From: JAJDTQ01 sp965204235 | Lineage (GTDB): Bacteria; Desulfobacterota; Binatia; UBA9968; JAJDTQ01 | Direction of reading: 5' to 3' | Length of the DNA: 64,000 nucleotides | Assembly: GCA_965204235.1 (NCBI GenBank) | Contig: OZ241979.1 | Location: 3,658,001-3,722,000 of the forward strand | Part shown: positions 31,414 through 40,763 of the stretch, one piece after another | Layout: each line of letters opens with the position of its first letter | How positions within the stretch are numbered: position 1 is the stretch's first letter | The notes under the pieces: model-generated | The model's database searches: none | Seen by the model: the letters and a program-made list of their open reading frames with translations, nothing else | What the model was told of the DNA's origin: nothing | Program-made: the position numbers and the translations under genes

Positions 31414-31917
31414 ATGACCGGGAGGGGCCGGCCGTTGCATAGCCGCCAGCCCCCGGGCTGGGCCGCCGCGGTCGCCAGCGTCGGCGGCCTCGGGTTCTGT
31501 CCGCTGGCGCCGGGTACGGTCGCCAGCGGGTTTGCGGCGGCCGCCTACTGGTTGGCGGAACCGCTTCCGCACGCCGCGGTGCCGGTCATCGCCGCGGCCT
31601 TCGTGCTCGGCGGAGTGAGCGTGCGCGAGGTCTTGCGGCACGGCGGCGAGGATGCGGACCCTTCCCACGTGGTGTGCGACGAGGTGGTCGGACAGTGGCT
31701 GGCGCTCCTGAGCCCTGCCTACTCGGGCCGCTGGGAATATGTCCTGTTGGCGTTCCTGTGGTTCCGCGCCTTCGACGTGCTGAAGCCGCCGCCCGCCTCG
31801 TTCTTCGACCGCCGCAAAGGCCCGTGGAACGTCATGATGGACGACGTGGCGGCGGGGGGCTACGCCAACCTGGCGAGCCATCTCTGCCTCGTTCTCGGGT
31901 CTGTCGCGGTTCGCTGA
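31414..31917 (+). CDS. pgpA: Phosphatidylglycerophosphatase A
   Basis: PgpA dephosphorylates phosphatidylglycerophosphate to phosphatidylglycerol, which is also the lipid donor for Lgt. The 167-residue membrane protein shows the family opening GGLGFCPLAPGTVASG near residues 25-40, the catalytic DEVVGQW motif (DPSHVVCDEVVGQWLAL near 76-92) and FRAFDVLKPPPASFFDRRKGPWNVMMDDVAAGGYAN near the end. About four hydrophobic segments are visible. The ATG at 31414 sits next to an 18-bp palindrome; a TTG 21 bp further on is a possible alternative start. Confidence 0.93.
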   Translation: MTGRGRPLHSRQPPGWAAAVASVGGLGFCPLAPGTVASGFAAAAYWLAEPLPHAAVPVIAAAFVLGGVSVREVLRHGGEDADPSHVVCDEVVGQWLALLSPAYSGRWEYVLLAFLWFRAFDVLKPPPASFFDRRKGPWNVMMDDVAAGGYANLASHLCLVLGSVAVR

Positions 31918-31994
31918 ACCGGCGGCTTCCGCGTCGGTCGTTCGCCTGTTGGGGCCGACTCCCGCCGCGCAGCCCCGGAGCGGGGAAGGCGCGG

Positions 31995-32912
31995 CTACCG
32001 TTCCAGTCCCAGCAGCCGCACGGCGTTGCCGCCGAGGATCTTCCGCTTGTCCGCGTCGGACAGGCGCACGTCCCGGACCGCGTTGACCGAGCGCTCCAGG
32101 GGGATCGGCACGGGCGGGAAGTCGCTGCCGAACAGCACGTGGTCGGCGCCCGCAGTCTCCACCGCGCACATGACCGCAGGCGCGTGGAGGCTCACGGTGT
32201 CGAAATAGAGCTGCTCGATGTAGGTGCTCGGGGCTCGCGGCAGCACGTCGGGTTCCCACGGACCGAAGCTGTCGTCCTTGCGGAGTTCGTAGCCGAAGTC
32301 CAGGCGTCCGGGCAGCATGGGCAAGGCGCCGCCCACGTGGGAGCAGACCATGACGAGCTTCGGGAACCGTTCGAACCCGCCCGTGAGGATGAAGCGCGAG
32401 AGGGAGAGCGTGGTATCGAAAGGCCGTCCGACCATCTCGGGCAGCCGGAAGATCTCCATCCGCTCCGCCCCGATGGTCACTCGCGGCGGGTGGACGAAGA
32501 GGGGCACGCCCAGGTCGGTCACGAGCTCGAAGAAAGGCACGGCGTTGGCCGAGTCCAGGTACTCGCCGGCGACGCTGGAGTTGACCATGATCCCCTTGAG
32601 CCCGTATTCGCGCACCGCCCGCTCGGTTTCCTCGAGGAACCGCTTGTCGCCGAACGGAACCGCGCACGCCAGCCCGAGCAGGTGGTCCGGATACCGCCGG
32701 GTGGTCTCCGCGGCGAACTCGTTGAACTCCACCACGATGTCGAAGGGGTCTTTGCCGGACGGCGTGCGAATCCAGTTGTTGCCGAATATGGTGAGATCGA
32801 CCCCGGCGCGCTGCTGTTCTTCCAGCAACCCGTCGATGTCGAACATGGCCCGGGGCGACTTGGGGTGATACCAGCCCTGGGGCACGAGATGAGCGTGACA
32901 GTCGATGACCAT
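31995..32912 (-). CDS. Amidohydrolase-2 family (ACMSD-like) hydrolase/decarboxylase
   Basis: The 305-residue TIM-barrel metal enzyme has the N-terminal D-C-H-A-H metal motif (His6, His8), PLFVHPPRV with a metal His near residue 142, CSHVGGALP with a second His near 191 and the FGSDFPP Asp near 267. The family (amidohydrolase 2, COG2159) includes ACMSD, gamma-resorcylate decarboxylase and related decarboxylases as well as hydrolases; the substrate cannot be read. It is convergent with pgpA (78-bp gap) and divergent from the LLM oxidoreductase (123-bp gap). A relative lies at 45935-47014. Confidence 0.85.
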   Translation of the reverse strand: MVIDCHAHLVPQGWYHPKSPRAMFDIDGLLEEQQRAGVDLTIFGNNWIRTPSGKDPFDIVVEFNEFAAETTRRYPDHLLGLACAVPFGDKRFLEETERAVREYGLKGIMVNSSVAGEYLDSANAVPFFELVTDLGVPLFVHPPRVTIGAERMEIFRLPEMVGRPFDTTLSLSRFILTGGFERFPKLVMVCSHVGGALPMLPGRLDFGYELRKDDSFGPWEPDVLPRAPSTYIEQLYFDTVSLHAPAVMCAVETAGADHVLFGSDFPPVPIPLERSVNAVRDVRLSDADKRKILGGNAVRLLGLER

Positions 32913-33035
32913 GGGAACCGGTAACTACTGGATCTCGCCCGCGCTTTCAAGCCCGGAACGCGGAGGGCCGCGGCGTGCGGGGGTATCTTTTTCATGGGGA
33001 ATTGCCTACGGTAGGCCGCTGGGAAACCCATCGGG

Positions 33036-34034
33036 ATGAAGCTCGACATCGAGTTCAATTCGGGCGCCCAGCTCCCCATGCATGCGATCCCCGAACTCGC
33101 GGCGGCCGCGGAGCACAACGGGTTCGAGGGCGCCTGGGGCGGGGAGGCCAACAACAAGGACCCCACGGTCATGCTGGCGGCCGCGGCCGCGGTGACCGGG
33201 CGGCTGGAGCTCGGCACCGCGGTCTTCCACATGCTGGGCCGGACGCCGGTGAGCATGGCCCTCCACGCCGCCGGCCTCGACGAGTTGTCCCGCGGGCGTT
33301 TCCTGCTGGGGCTCGGGATCTCGAACCCCACCATCGCGGACTGGCACGGCGCGGCCTTCGACCGTCCGTTGGGGCGCATCCGGGAGTACCTGGAGTTGGT
33401 GAGAGCCGCCCTCCGGGGCGAGAAGCTCGATTTCCGGGGCGCGTTCTACAAGGCCCGCGGCTTCAAGCTCGCCTTCGAGCCGTCCGGTCGAAACATCCCC
33501 GTGTATCTCGCGGCCTTCGGGCCGCAGATGAGCCGGCTGGCCGGCCGGTCGAGCGACGGCGTGCTCATCAACATGGCCGACCCCAGGGAGGTCCGCAGGA
33601 TCGCCGACAACGCCCGGGAGGGGGCAAGGACGGCGGGCAAGGACCCGGACGGGCTGGAGGTCATCTGCAAGGTGCGCTGCTGCGTGGCCCGGGACCGGGG
33701 CGCGGCGCGGCAGGCCCTGGGGCGCATCCTGACGTACTACGCCCTGGCGGACTATTACCGCGACCTGCTCACGCGCATGGGCTTCGGCGAAGAGGTGGCG
33801 GCCATCCGCCAGGCTTGGCGCGCGTCGGGCTTCCACGCCGCGGCCGCGCAAGTCACCGACCGGCTGTTCGACGGCCTGCCGGTGGTGGCGGGCGAATCCG
33901 TCGAAGAAGTCCTGGCCAGGGTGCAAGCCTACCGCGAGGCCGGCGCCACCCGCGTGATCCTTCCCTACGTGCCGTGCACCGACGACGTGGTGGGGGAGAC
34001 CCGCGAGTTCATCCTGGCGTGCGGCCGGAGATAG
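33036..34034 (+). CDS. LLM-class flavin-dependent oxidoreductase
   Basis: The 332-residue luciferase-like monooxygenase-fold protein has AAAEHNGFEGAWGGEANNKDP near residues 23-43, LELGTAVFHMLGRTPVSMALHAAGLDELSRGRFLLGLGIS near 59-98, and IPVYLAAFGPQMSRLAGRSSDGVLIN near 154-180. The GRFLLGLGIS and the LAGRSSDG blocks are standard. Members use FMN or F420; the sequence resembles the F420-dependent methylene-H4MPT reductase-like branch. No substrate or partner gene is evident. Confidence 0.85.
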   Translation: MKLDIEFNSGAQLPMHAIPELAAAAEHNGFEGAWGGEANNKDPTVMLAAAAAVTGRLELGTAVFHMLGRTPVSMALHAAGLDELSRGRFLLGLGISNPTIADWHGAAFDRPLGRIREYLELVRAALRGEKLDFRGAFYKARGFKLAFEPSGRNIPVYLAAFGPQMSRLAGRSSDGVLINMADPREVRRIADNAREGARTAGKDPDGLEVICKVRCCVARDRGAARQALGRILTYYALADYYRDLLTRMGFGEEVAAIRQAWRASGFHAAAAQVTDRLFDGLPVVAGESVEEVLARVQAYREAGATRVILPYVPCTDDVVGETREFILACGRR

Positions 34035-34246
34035 GGACCGCGGGAAGCGATCCGTCCTGGGATCCATGACCTCTGGTCCCGGCCGCTCGACCGTCCTCTG
34101 GCGGCGCCGAGGGAGGCTATCAGAACCGTGAGGTGCGGCAAGGCCTGAACCCCGGCCGCTTGACTTTCCCCGATGGTGCCGAGGGAATGTCGGCGCCATC
34201 CGAGCAGGCCCGGAAGGGTCCCGAAGAGTCACAGGGGAGGCGTGTC

Positions 34247-34648
34247 ATGGCTTTCGAACTGATCAATCCGGCGGGACTCGAGGACCCCGCAGGCTATTCG
34301 CACGTCGCCAGGGTCTCTTCGGGCAGGCTCGTGCTCGTGGCGGGACAGGCGCCGTTCGACGCGGACGGGAAGGTGGTCGGCAAGGGGGACTTCCCGGCCC
34401 AGTGCCGGCAGGTGTGGCGGAACCTGCGGTTGGCCGTCGAGGGCACCGGAGGCCGTCCCCGGGACTACGCCGCCCTCACCATGTACGTGACCGACGTGGA
34501 GGCCTACCACGCCCACCGAAAGGAGGTCGGCGCGTCTTATCGGGCGGTGTTCGGAAAGCATTTCCCCGCCATCACCCTGGTGCAGGTGGAGGCCCTCTAC
34601 AACCCGGACTGCATGGTGGAAGTGTCCGGCCTCGCCGTCATCGACTGA
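34247..34648 (+). CDS. RidA family protein (YjgF/YER057c/UK114)
   Basis: The 133-residue protein has the RidA fold motifs: SGRLVLVAGQAPFDADGKVVGKGDFPAQCRQVWRNLRLAVEGTGG near residues 24-68, then LTMYVTDVEAYHAHR and FPAITLVQVEALYNPDCMVEVSGLAV. RidA proteins hydrolyse reactive enamine/imine intermediates; this branch may have other substrates. The final part P-A-I-T-L-V-Q-V lacks the canonical Arg of true RidA (usually PARSTVEV) in that position, so imine deaminase activity is uncertain. ATG 34247 has the ribosome-binding site AGGGGAGG 6 bp upstream, better than the further upstream starts. Confidence 0.85.
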   Translation: MAFELINPAGLEDPAGYSHVARVSSGRLVLVAGQAPFDADGKVVGKGDFPAQCRQVWRNLRLAVEGTGGRPRDYAALTMYVTDVEAYHAHRKEVGASYRAVFGKHFPAITLVQVEALYNPDCMVEVSGLAVID

Positions 34649-34817
34649 CGGGACGCGGCCTTGCCTTCCGCCCTGCGTGTGCGGGCGGACCGCTTCGGCG
34701 AACGCTCGCCGTCATCGACTGAAAGGGTACGACCTTGCGTCTCCGTCCATGCCGCCATCGTGGTCAGCGCCCCGGGGTTCTCACCGTCATCGACTGAAAG
34801 GGTACAGTCTTGCGTCC
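34631..34817 (+). repeat. Three copies of the ridA 3' end
   Basis: The last bases of ridA, CTCGCCGTCATCGACTGA (34631-34648), recur at 34705-34722 and, with one change (CTCACC), at 34780-34797. Each is followed by a related GGG...CTTGCGTC tract. The copies are 74 and 75 bp apart, giving a small imperfect tandem array immediately after the gene. Confidence 0.8.
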
Positions 34818-34858
34818 CCTCCCCCCTTGAGGGGGAGGGACAGGGTGGGGGGAAGCGT
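34817..34858. repeat. Dispersed palindrome family C copy
   Basis: CCCTCCCCCCTTGAGGGGGA is followed by GGGACAGGGTGGGG. The palindrome matches copies near 39275, 48903, 49057, 60141 and 61710. It lies between the ridA 3' repeats and the end of the minus-strand gene at 34868, where it could fold as a transcript hairpin. Confidence 0.75.
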
Positions 34859-34867
34859 CGAGGCGCT

Positions 34868-35347
34868 TCAGGTCAGTTCGGCCTGGGGGTCGGCCTTGGC
34901 CAACAGGTCCAGCAGGGCCTGCTTGTGACGGCCCTCCACCTCCACGAGCTGCCGGAGCAGCCGGCTGTAGTCCGGCGCTTCCAGAGCCAGGTAGGCCATG
35001 TCGTCGAGGAGCTTGGCCTCGACCCGCTTCTGGTCCTCCACGTCCTGGCGGAGGCGCTCCCAGTGGTTCTTTCCGGACGGGATGCCGGGATCGAACTTGG
35101 CGACGCGCGCCCCCAGGTGCTCGATGCCCTCGAACAGCAGCGCGATGTTCTTTTCCTTCTCCGCAGCCATCTGCCGCAGCCGCTCCACCACGAAGGGGTA
35201 GGGGGCCTTTTCCGCGTGCAGCTTGAGCTGGTTGGCGAGCTTGGCGAGGTCCCGGTAGTCGTCGGCGAGCACGGTGCGTATGCTGCGCTCTTCCCGCCGC
35301 TCCCGGCCGCGTTGCAACCAGCCCGTGATCGCCTCCGTCAGTGCCAC
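34868..35347 (-). CDS. Helical hypothetical protein, ferritin-like appearance
   Basis: The 159-residue, almost entirely helical protein has a charged N-terminal helix (RRERREER-like), then regular amphipathic helices with spaced Glu/His (RDLAKLANQLKLHAEKAPYPFVVERLRQMAAEKEKNIALLFEGIEHLG and EDQKRVEAKLLDDMAYLALEAPDYSRLLRQLVEVEGRHKQALLDLLAK). The layout resembles four-helix ferritin-like or rubrerythrin-type proteins, and the E...E..H pattern (VEVEGRHKQALLD) would suit a di-iron site, but this is only a resemblance. It ends 32 bp before the start of the epimerase gene. Confidence 0.6.
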   Translation of the reverse strand: MALTEAITGWLQRGRERREERSIRTVLADDYRDLAKLANQLKLHAEKAPYPFVVERLRQMAAEKEKNIALLFEGIEHLGARVAKFDPGIPSGKNHWERLRQDVEDQKRVEAKLLDDMAYLALEAPDYSRLLRQLVEVEGRHKQALLDLLAKADPQAELT

Positions 35348-35378
35348 GGCACCAGCATAGGACCCCTCGCGGGTCCTG

Positions 35379-36323
35379 TCAACATTTCATGGCCGACGTC
35401 ATGTCCTCGATGTAGTCCCTGAACCCGGCTTCCACGTCGTAATCGGGCTCCCAGCCGAGCATCTCCCTGGCCCGGTCGATGACCATGGGCTGTCGGGACG
35501 AGCGGGGCGGTTTCCCTGGCAGGATCTCGACTTCCAGCTTGGGCAGCAGCTTCTGGACCAGCGCCGTCAGGTCGTCGAAGGTGAGGAGCACGCCGGTGCC
35601 GATGTTGAACGTGGTCTCGGCGGGGACCGGGACCGTGGCGGCCAGTTCGATGGCCCGGCCCACGTCCTTGAAATAGACGTACTCGAAGTCCCGGGCGGAC
35701 TCCTGGGGGATGTTGGCCACGCCGCCCCGGATGCCGGTCTCCACCATGGTCTGGAGCATCTCGCCCCCCGCGGAGCCGCCGGTGAAGTGGCCGAAGCCGA
35801 ACACGTTGGCCAGCCGCAGCACCATGAGTTCGAAGCCGTAGAGCCGCTGGTAGGCTTCCACCATGAGCTCCTTGGCCACCTTCGAGTTGCCGTAGGCGTT
35901 GCCGTCGCCGCGGGGGAACCCTTCGTCGATGGGCGAGTCCCCCTCCATGCGGCGGTTATAGACGCCCATGGTGCTGATCTGGACCAGCCGCCTGACGCCC
36001 GTAAGCCTCACCGCCTCGGCCACGTTGACCGTGCCCATGACGTTGATCTGGAGGCCGCTGTACACCGGGTTGGCCACCGCGCCGCCGATGAGGCCGGCGG
36101 TGTGCAGCACGGTATCGACCTTGTGGGTCTGCATGGCGTCGATGAGCGCCGGCAGGTCCCGGATGTCCCGCTTGAGGACGGTGACCTGGGCCTTCCCCAG
36201 CTTCCGCTCCAGGAAGTCCATCCGGGGCGCCATGTCGAAGAACACGATCTGCTCGCCCCGCTGGATCGCGCGTTGCGCAAACGCGGTGCCCACCAAGCCC
36301 ACGCCGGTTATCAAAGTGCTCAT
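35379..36323 (-). CDS. NAD-dependent epimerase/dehydratase (extended SDR)
   Basis: The 314-residue extended short-chain dehydrogenase/reductase has the N-terminal NAD(P) Rossmann motif TGVGLVGTAFAQRA, the acidic FFDMAP strand end, and the catalytic Y-x-x-x-K (YGNSKVAKE) preceded by QISTMGVYNRRMEG with the catalytic Ser/Thr. Relatives are nucleotide-sugar epimerases and dehydratases; the substrate is unknown. The ATG at 36323 places the Rossmann strand immediately at the N-terminus; the frame upstream to 36368 adds only unrelated residues. Confidence 0.88.
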   Translation of the reverse strand: MSTLITGVGLVGTAFAQRAIQRGEQIVFFDMAPRMDFLERKLGKAQVTVLKRDIRDLPALIDAMQTHKVDTVLHTAGLIGGAVANPVYSGLQINVMGTVNVAEAVRLTGVRRLVQISTMGVYNRRMEGDSPIDEGFPRGDGNAYGNSKVAKELMVEAYQRLYGFELMVLRLANVFGFGHFTGGSAGGEMLQTMVETGIRGGVANIPQESARDFEYVYFKDVGRAIELAATVPVPAETTFNIGTGVLLTFDDLTALVQKLLPKLEVEILPGKPPRSSRQPMVIDRAREMLGWEPDYDVEAGFRDYIEDMTSAMKC

Positions 36324-36407
36324 GGAGACTCCCTTCCCGTTTTCTTCCCGAAGAAACCCCGAATCCATCGAGTCATGGATCGGGGTATTCCCTCACGTCA
36401 CCTTCCT

Positions 36408-36560
36408 GCCTCCGTTCGTCCTGAGCGTAGCGAAAGGCGCCAAGTCGAGGACGCGCGGATCCGGCTCCTGCCTCCGTTCGTCCTGAGCGTAGCGAAGCGA
36501 AGTCGAAGGACGCGCTTTCCCGTGGGGAGAGGCGCCTCAAGCCGGATGGGTCAGACGTTC
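36408..36560 (-). repeat. Dispersed element A, double copy
   Basis: Two tandem cores (CGTTCGTCCTGAGCGTAGCG twice), joined by AAGTCGAGGACGCGCGGATC and a short linker, end in GAGAGGCGCCTC...GACGTTCCCC. The same composite double structure occurs in the opposite orientation at 45649-45834. It fills most of the 36324-36616 gap. Confidence 0.85.
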
Positions 36561-36616
36561 CCCAACTACGTGCACCAACCCCGGCGGCGTGTCAAGGCGT
36601 CCGGCGCCGCGGCCCC

Positions 36617-37382
<766 letters not shown>

Positions 37383-37390
<8 letters not shown>

Positions 37391-38372
37391 CGGACGGCCG
37401 CCTCCTCGCGGCGATCCAGGCGAACACCGGCGCCCCCAACAGGGCCGCCACCACCCCGAGCTTGAGTTCGACGTCCGTGGGCGCCGCCCGCACGCCGATG
37501 TCCGCCGCCACCAGCATGAACCCCGCGAGCAACGCCGACGGCGCCAGGGTCCGGGCCGGGTCGTGGCGCACCAGGGGGCGCACGAGGTGGGGGGCCACGA
37601 TGCCGACGAAGCCGATGGTCCCGGCGATGGACACCGCGGCGCCGGTGGCCAAGCCCGCGCCCACTACCACCAGCAGCCGCGCCCGGCGCAGGTCCAGGCC
37701 CACTCCCGCGGCCGCCTCCTCGCCCAGGGTCAGGGCGGCGAGGCCGCGCCGTGCGGCGAAGAGGAGCCCGAGACCCGCCAGCAGGAAGGGCGCCGCGGGC
37801 GCCAGGTCGTGGAAGCTCCGGTTGGCCACGGTGCCGAGCATCCAGTTCAGCATGTCCGCCAGGGAAAAAGGGTGCGGCGCCAGGTTCATCAGCAACGCCA
37901 TCGAGGCGCCGGCGAAGCTCGACAGCCCGACCCCCAACAGGATGAGCGTCACCACCGAGTCCACGCGCATGGCCGCCGCGGTCAGGAGGGCGGTGGCCGC
38001 CAGGGCGCCGGCGACCGCGGCCAGAGGCAGGGCGAGGGCGTCGGCGTTCGCGATCCCGTAATAGATGACGAAGGTGGCGCCCAGGGCCGCGGCGGCGGAC
38101 ACGCCCAGGACTCCGGGCTCGGCCAGCGGGTTGCGCAGCAACCCTTGCAGGGCCGCGCCCGACGCTCCCAGGGCGGCGCCCACCACCAGCGCCGCCACCG
38201 CCCGGGGCAGGCGGATCTCCCACACCACCACACGGTCGCCCGCGGTCGCCCCGCCCAGGAGCGCCGCCAGCGCCCGCTCGACGCCCAAGTGGAATGATCC
38301 CACCAGGCAGGCCGCGGCCAGGGCCGCGGCGATGGCCGCGGAGAGCACGAGGGCAAGGCCCCGGTCGGTCAC
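37383..38372 (-). CDS. FecCD-family ABC importer permease (BtuC-like)
   Basis: The 329-residue permease of the FecCD family has about ten hydrophobic segments. It shows the marks RLPRAVAALVVGAALGASGAALQGLLRNPLAEPGVLGVSAAAALGA, then LLGVGLSSFAGASMALLMNL, TLGEEAAAGVGLDLRRARLL and VSIAGTIGFVGIVAPHLVRPLVRHDPARTLAPSALLAG. The GTG at 38372 is chosen because its GTGA overlaps the stop of the binding-protein gene by 4 bp, indicating coupled translation. Vitamin B12, heme or ferric siderophore are the usual substrates. Confidence 0.9.
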
Positions 38373-39223
38373 GGTTCCGCCCGGGTCGAGAGCGCACCGT
38401 CGAGGGCCGCCAGCGCCTCCACCGCGTCGGCCAGGAACCACCCGCCGCAGGAAGTGGTGGCGCCGTCGAGGGCCGCCGCGGGAAGCGAACGCATGGCGCG
38501 CTTGGCCACGGGATGCCGGAACGGGGTCCACGCGTCCTCGTGGTCGTGCGTTTGGCCGAAGGAGGCCGCGGCGATGAGGTCCGGGCGCTCGTAGGCCAGC
38601 CGTTCGAGGGGGATGGGCCGCCACCCCGGCCGTGACTGGAAGTTCTCCAGTCCCGCGGCCGCGAACAGGTGGTGCACCAGGGTGCCCGGGCCGGCCGTAT
38701 AGCCTGCCGGCGTCACGTAGAGCGCCCGCGTCTCCGGGGCATGGACCCGGGCCCGCTCGAGCCGCGCGTCCATCTCCGCCAACAGCGCCTCGCCACGTTC
38801 CGGCACGCCGAGCCCCCGCGCGGCGTCCCGGACCGCGGCCCGTGCGTCGTCGATGTCGTCCACGAAACCGATTTGCAGCACCGGCACCCCCGCCCGCTCG
38901 AAGAACGCCCGGGCCCGGGGACCGCCGCCGTACGATCGAACCACCATGTCCGGCTCCAGCGCCAGCACGTCTTCGGCCCGCGGCCGCACCGTGCGCAACC
39001 CCTCCGCGGCCGCCCGCATGTAGGAGAAGGCCGCGTCCGCGTCCGGCGACACCGCAAGGATGCGCCGGCGCTCCGCAAGCCCCAGCACGAACTGGTCGGC
39101 GCAGTAGTCCAGGCTCACGATCCTCCGGGCCGCGGAGGGCTTGAGCGGCGGCGGCTCGCAGGCGGCGACCAGGAGGCAGGCGGCGAGCGCGAATGAAGTC
39201 CTGCTCTCTCCCATTCCGACCAT
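38369..39223 (-). CDS. ABC importer substrate-binding lipoprotein, BtuF/FepB type
   Basis: The 284-residue protein has a lipoprotein signal (FALAACLLVAAC with the lipobox cysteine at residue 21), followed by RRIVSLDYCADQFVLGLAERRRILAVSPDADA, the helical-backbone class III binding-protein start of the cobalamin/siderophore family (COG0614). The YCADQFVLGL form is common in BtuF-like or metal-chelate binders. A cobalamin role would fit the B12-dependent nrdJ, but I see no cobalamin riboswitch in the 262-bp upstream gap, so the ligand is open. Confidence 0.87.
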   Translation of the reverse strand: MVGMGESRTSFALAACLLVAACEPPPLKPSAARRIVSLDYCADQFVLGLAERRRILAVSPDADAAFSYMRAAAEGLRTVRPRAEDVLALEPDMVVRSYGGGPRARAFFERAGVPVLQIGFVDDIDDARAAVRDAARGLGVPERGEALLAEMDARLERARVHAPETRALYVTPAGYTAGPGTLVHHLFAAAGLENFQSRPGWRPIPLERLAYERPDLIAAASFGQTHDHEDAWTPFRHPVAKRAMRSLPAAALDGATTSCGGWFLADAVEALAALDGALSTRAEP

Positions 39224-39238
39224 GCCGTCCTCGGTTTA

Positions 39239-39400
39239 GCATGGTTCGGCATAGCGGAGAACTCCGATCCGATTCCCTCCCCCCTTGAGGGGGGAGGGTA
39301 CGCTAACCCGTGACACCCTGCTTGCAGGGGGGAGGGACGCTACGCCGTAACACCCTGCTTGTACGTACACCCGTGAAACCCTGCCCATACAAAAGCCGGA
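39239..39400. repeat. Composite of dispersed families C and D
   Basis: GGCATAGCGGAGAACTCCGA and the palindrome CCCTCCCCCCTTGAGGGGGG are followed by two versions of a unit running ACGCTA(A/C)(C/G)CCGT(G/A)ACACCCTGCTTG and by ACACCCGTGAAACCCTGCCC then ATACAAAAGCCGGAAG. The reverse complement of this composite recurs at 48841-48925. The last motif recurs at 28305. Confidence 0.7.
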
Positions 39401-39485
39401 AGGGCGTGCTGCGGTGAAGGGCGTGCCGCGGTGCGGCTTGACTGGACCGGAGCTTTTTCGTATGGCTGACCGTGAGGAGAACGCC

Positions 39486-39794
39486 ATGCGCAGGACTCAC
39501 GACATGGGCGGGGACACGGACGCGGGACCCATCGATCGGTCGCAGCACGAGATGGAGGACTGGGAGGTGCTGTCGGACGCGCTGAACCAGGTGCTGGGGG
39601 TCAAGGGCGTCAAGCGGACGGACGAGACGCGGCGGGCGCGGGAGGACATGGACTCGGAGGAGTACCTGTCCCTGAGCTACTACGAGCGCTGGACCGCAAG
39701 CCTGGAGACCATCCTGGTGGAGAAGGGACTCCTGACCCGCGAGGAGATCGACCGGAAGGTGCGGGAGCTCGAAGAGCAGTGGGGTGACCCGTGA
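39486..39794 (+). CDS. Nitrile hydratase beta subunit, N-terminal half (separate gene; thiocyanate hydrolase-like)
   Basis: The 102-residue protein begins MRRTHDMGGDTDAGPI, matching the start of nitrile hydratase (NHase) beta (xHDMGGMxGFGPI). It continues with the helical domain YYERWTASLETILVEKGLLTREEIDRKVREL. In ordinary NHase this is fused to the C-terminal barrel; here it is a gene of its own, as in thiocyanate hydrolase and toyocamycin NHase. ATG 39486 is preferred over 39462 because GAGGAGA lies 5 bp before it. Its stop overlaps the next gene by 4 bp. Confidence 0.85.
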   Translation: MRRTHDMGGDTDAGPIDRSQHEMEDWEVLSDALNQVLGVKGVKRTDETRRAREDMDSEEYLSLSYYERWTASLETILVEKGLLTREEIDRKVRELEEQWGDP

Positions 39795-40123
39795 GCGAGC
39801 CGCGGCAGTCGGGGTTCCGGGACGGGGAGCGGGTGCGGGTGAAGTCCCACTTCCGGGCGGGGCACGTGCGCACCCCTTTCTACATCAAGGGCAAGACCGG
39901 CTGGGTGCAGGATTGCTGGGGCGAGTTCCTCAACCCGGAGTCCCTGGGACACGGCGGCGACGGGCTCCCCCGGGTCCGGCTCTACCGGGTGGGCTTCCAC
40001 CAGCGGGACGTGTGGGACCGCTACGACGCGGCCGCCCACGACAAGATCTTCGTGGACATCTTCGAGCACTGGCTGGAGCCCGCTTCGGGCGGGCCGGTTC
40101 CGCTCGGTTCGGAAGGAGGGTGA
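39791..40123 (+). CDS. Nitrile hydratase beta subunit, C-terminal SH3-like half
   Basis: The 110-residue protein contains the NHase beta barrel: F-x-x-G-x-x-V-R-V (GFRDGERVRVK), HVRTPFYIKGKTGWVQDCWGEFLNPE and the LYRVGFHQRDVWDRY...DKIFVDIFEHWLEPA ending. It starts with GTG 39791 (VSEPRQSGF; the codon reads Met as initiator), overlapping the preceding gene. The metal-site partner Arg of NHase beta may be one of the Arg in HVRTPF, but cannot be fixed without an alignment. Confidence 0.85.
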   Translation: MSEPRQSGFRDGERVRVKSHFRAGHVRTPFYIKGKTGWVQDCWGEFLNPESLGHGGDGLPRVRLYRVGFHQRDVWDRYDAAAHDKIFVDIFEHWLEPASGGPVPLGSEGG

Positions 40124-40125
40124 CG

Positions 40126-40752
40126 ATGGCGCACGAACACGGCCCCGAGGGCCACGAACCGGGACCTCGGCACGAGTTGAGCCACTGGGCGAAGCGGACG
40201 TACGCCATGCGCGACCTCCTCATCGAGAAGGGCGTGGTGACCCGCGAGGACCTGCGGCGGCAGGCCGAGTTCACCGACTCCAGGACTCCGGCCAACGGCG
40301 CCCGGCTGGTGGCCCGGGCGTGGACCGACCCTGCGTTCAAGGAGCGGCTCATGGCCGAGCCCAAGGAGGCGTGCGCCGAGATGGGCATCGACGCCGCCTC
40401 CCTCAACGAGTTCGTGGTGCTGGAGAACACGGACGAGGTGCGCCACGTGGTGGTGTGCACCCTGTGTTCCTGCTATCCCCGGCCCATCCTCGGCAGGCCG
40501 CCGGACTGGTACAAGAGCGTCAACTACCGCAAGCGGGCGGTGGTGGACCCGCGCGGGGTCATGCGGGAGTTCGGCCTGGACGTGCCTGACCGGGTGGAGG
40601 TGCGCGTGCACGACAGCACCGCGGACATGCGCTACTTGGTCATCCCGGCCCGTCCGCCGGGAACCGAAGGGCTCGGAGTGGAGCAGTTGGAGAAGCTGGT
40701 GACCCGGGACAGCATGATCGGCGTCACCGACGCCCTGCCCGCGGCCCCGTGA
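40126..40752 (+). CDS. Nitrile hydratase alpha / thiocyanate hydrolase gamma-type metal subunit
   Basis: The 208-residue metal-binding subunit carries the claw motif V-C-T-L-C-S-C (Cys111, Cys114, Ser115, Cys116), in which two cysteines are normally oxidised and the metal is bound by backbone amides. Threonine after the first cysteine is the cobalt-type variant. Flanking YPRPILGRPPDWYKSVNYRKRAVVDPRGVMREFG and VEVRVHDSTADMRYLVIPARPPGTEG, then VTRDSMIGV, are standard. The ribosome-binding site GGAAGGAGGG precedes ATG 40126. The substrate may be a nitrile, thiocyanate or another. No P47K-type activator gene follows. Confidence 0.92.
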   Translation: MAHEHGPEGHEPGPRHELSHWAKRTYAMRDLLIEKGVVTREDLRRQAEFTDSRTPANGARLVARAWTDPAFKERLMAEPKEACAEMGIDAASLNEFVVLENTDEVRHVVVCTLCSCYPRPILGRPPDWYKSVNYRKRAVVDPRGVMREFGLDVPDRVEVRVHDSTADMRYLVIPARPPGTEGLGVEQLEKLVTRDSMIGVTDALPAAP

Positions 40753-40763
40753 AGACATGACTC

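Noticed and set aside
39224..39485. Cobalamin riboswitch upstream of the ABC importer
   Set aside because: The gap contains only dispersed repeats and no B12-box-like sequence (GCCACTG) or plausible aptamer fold.
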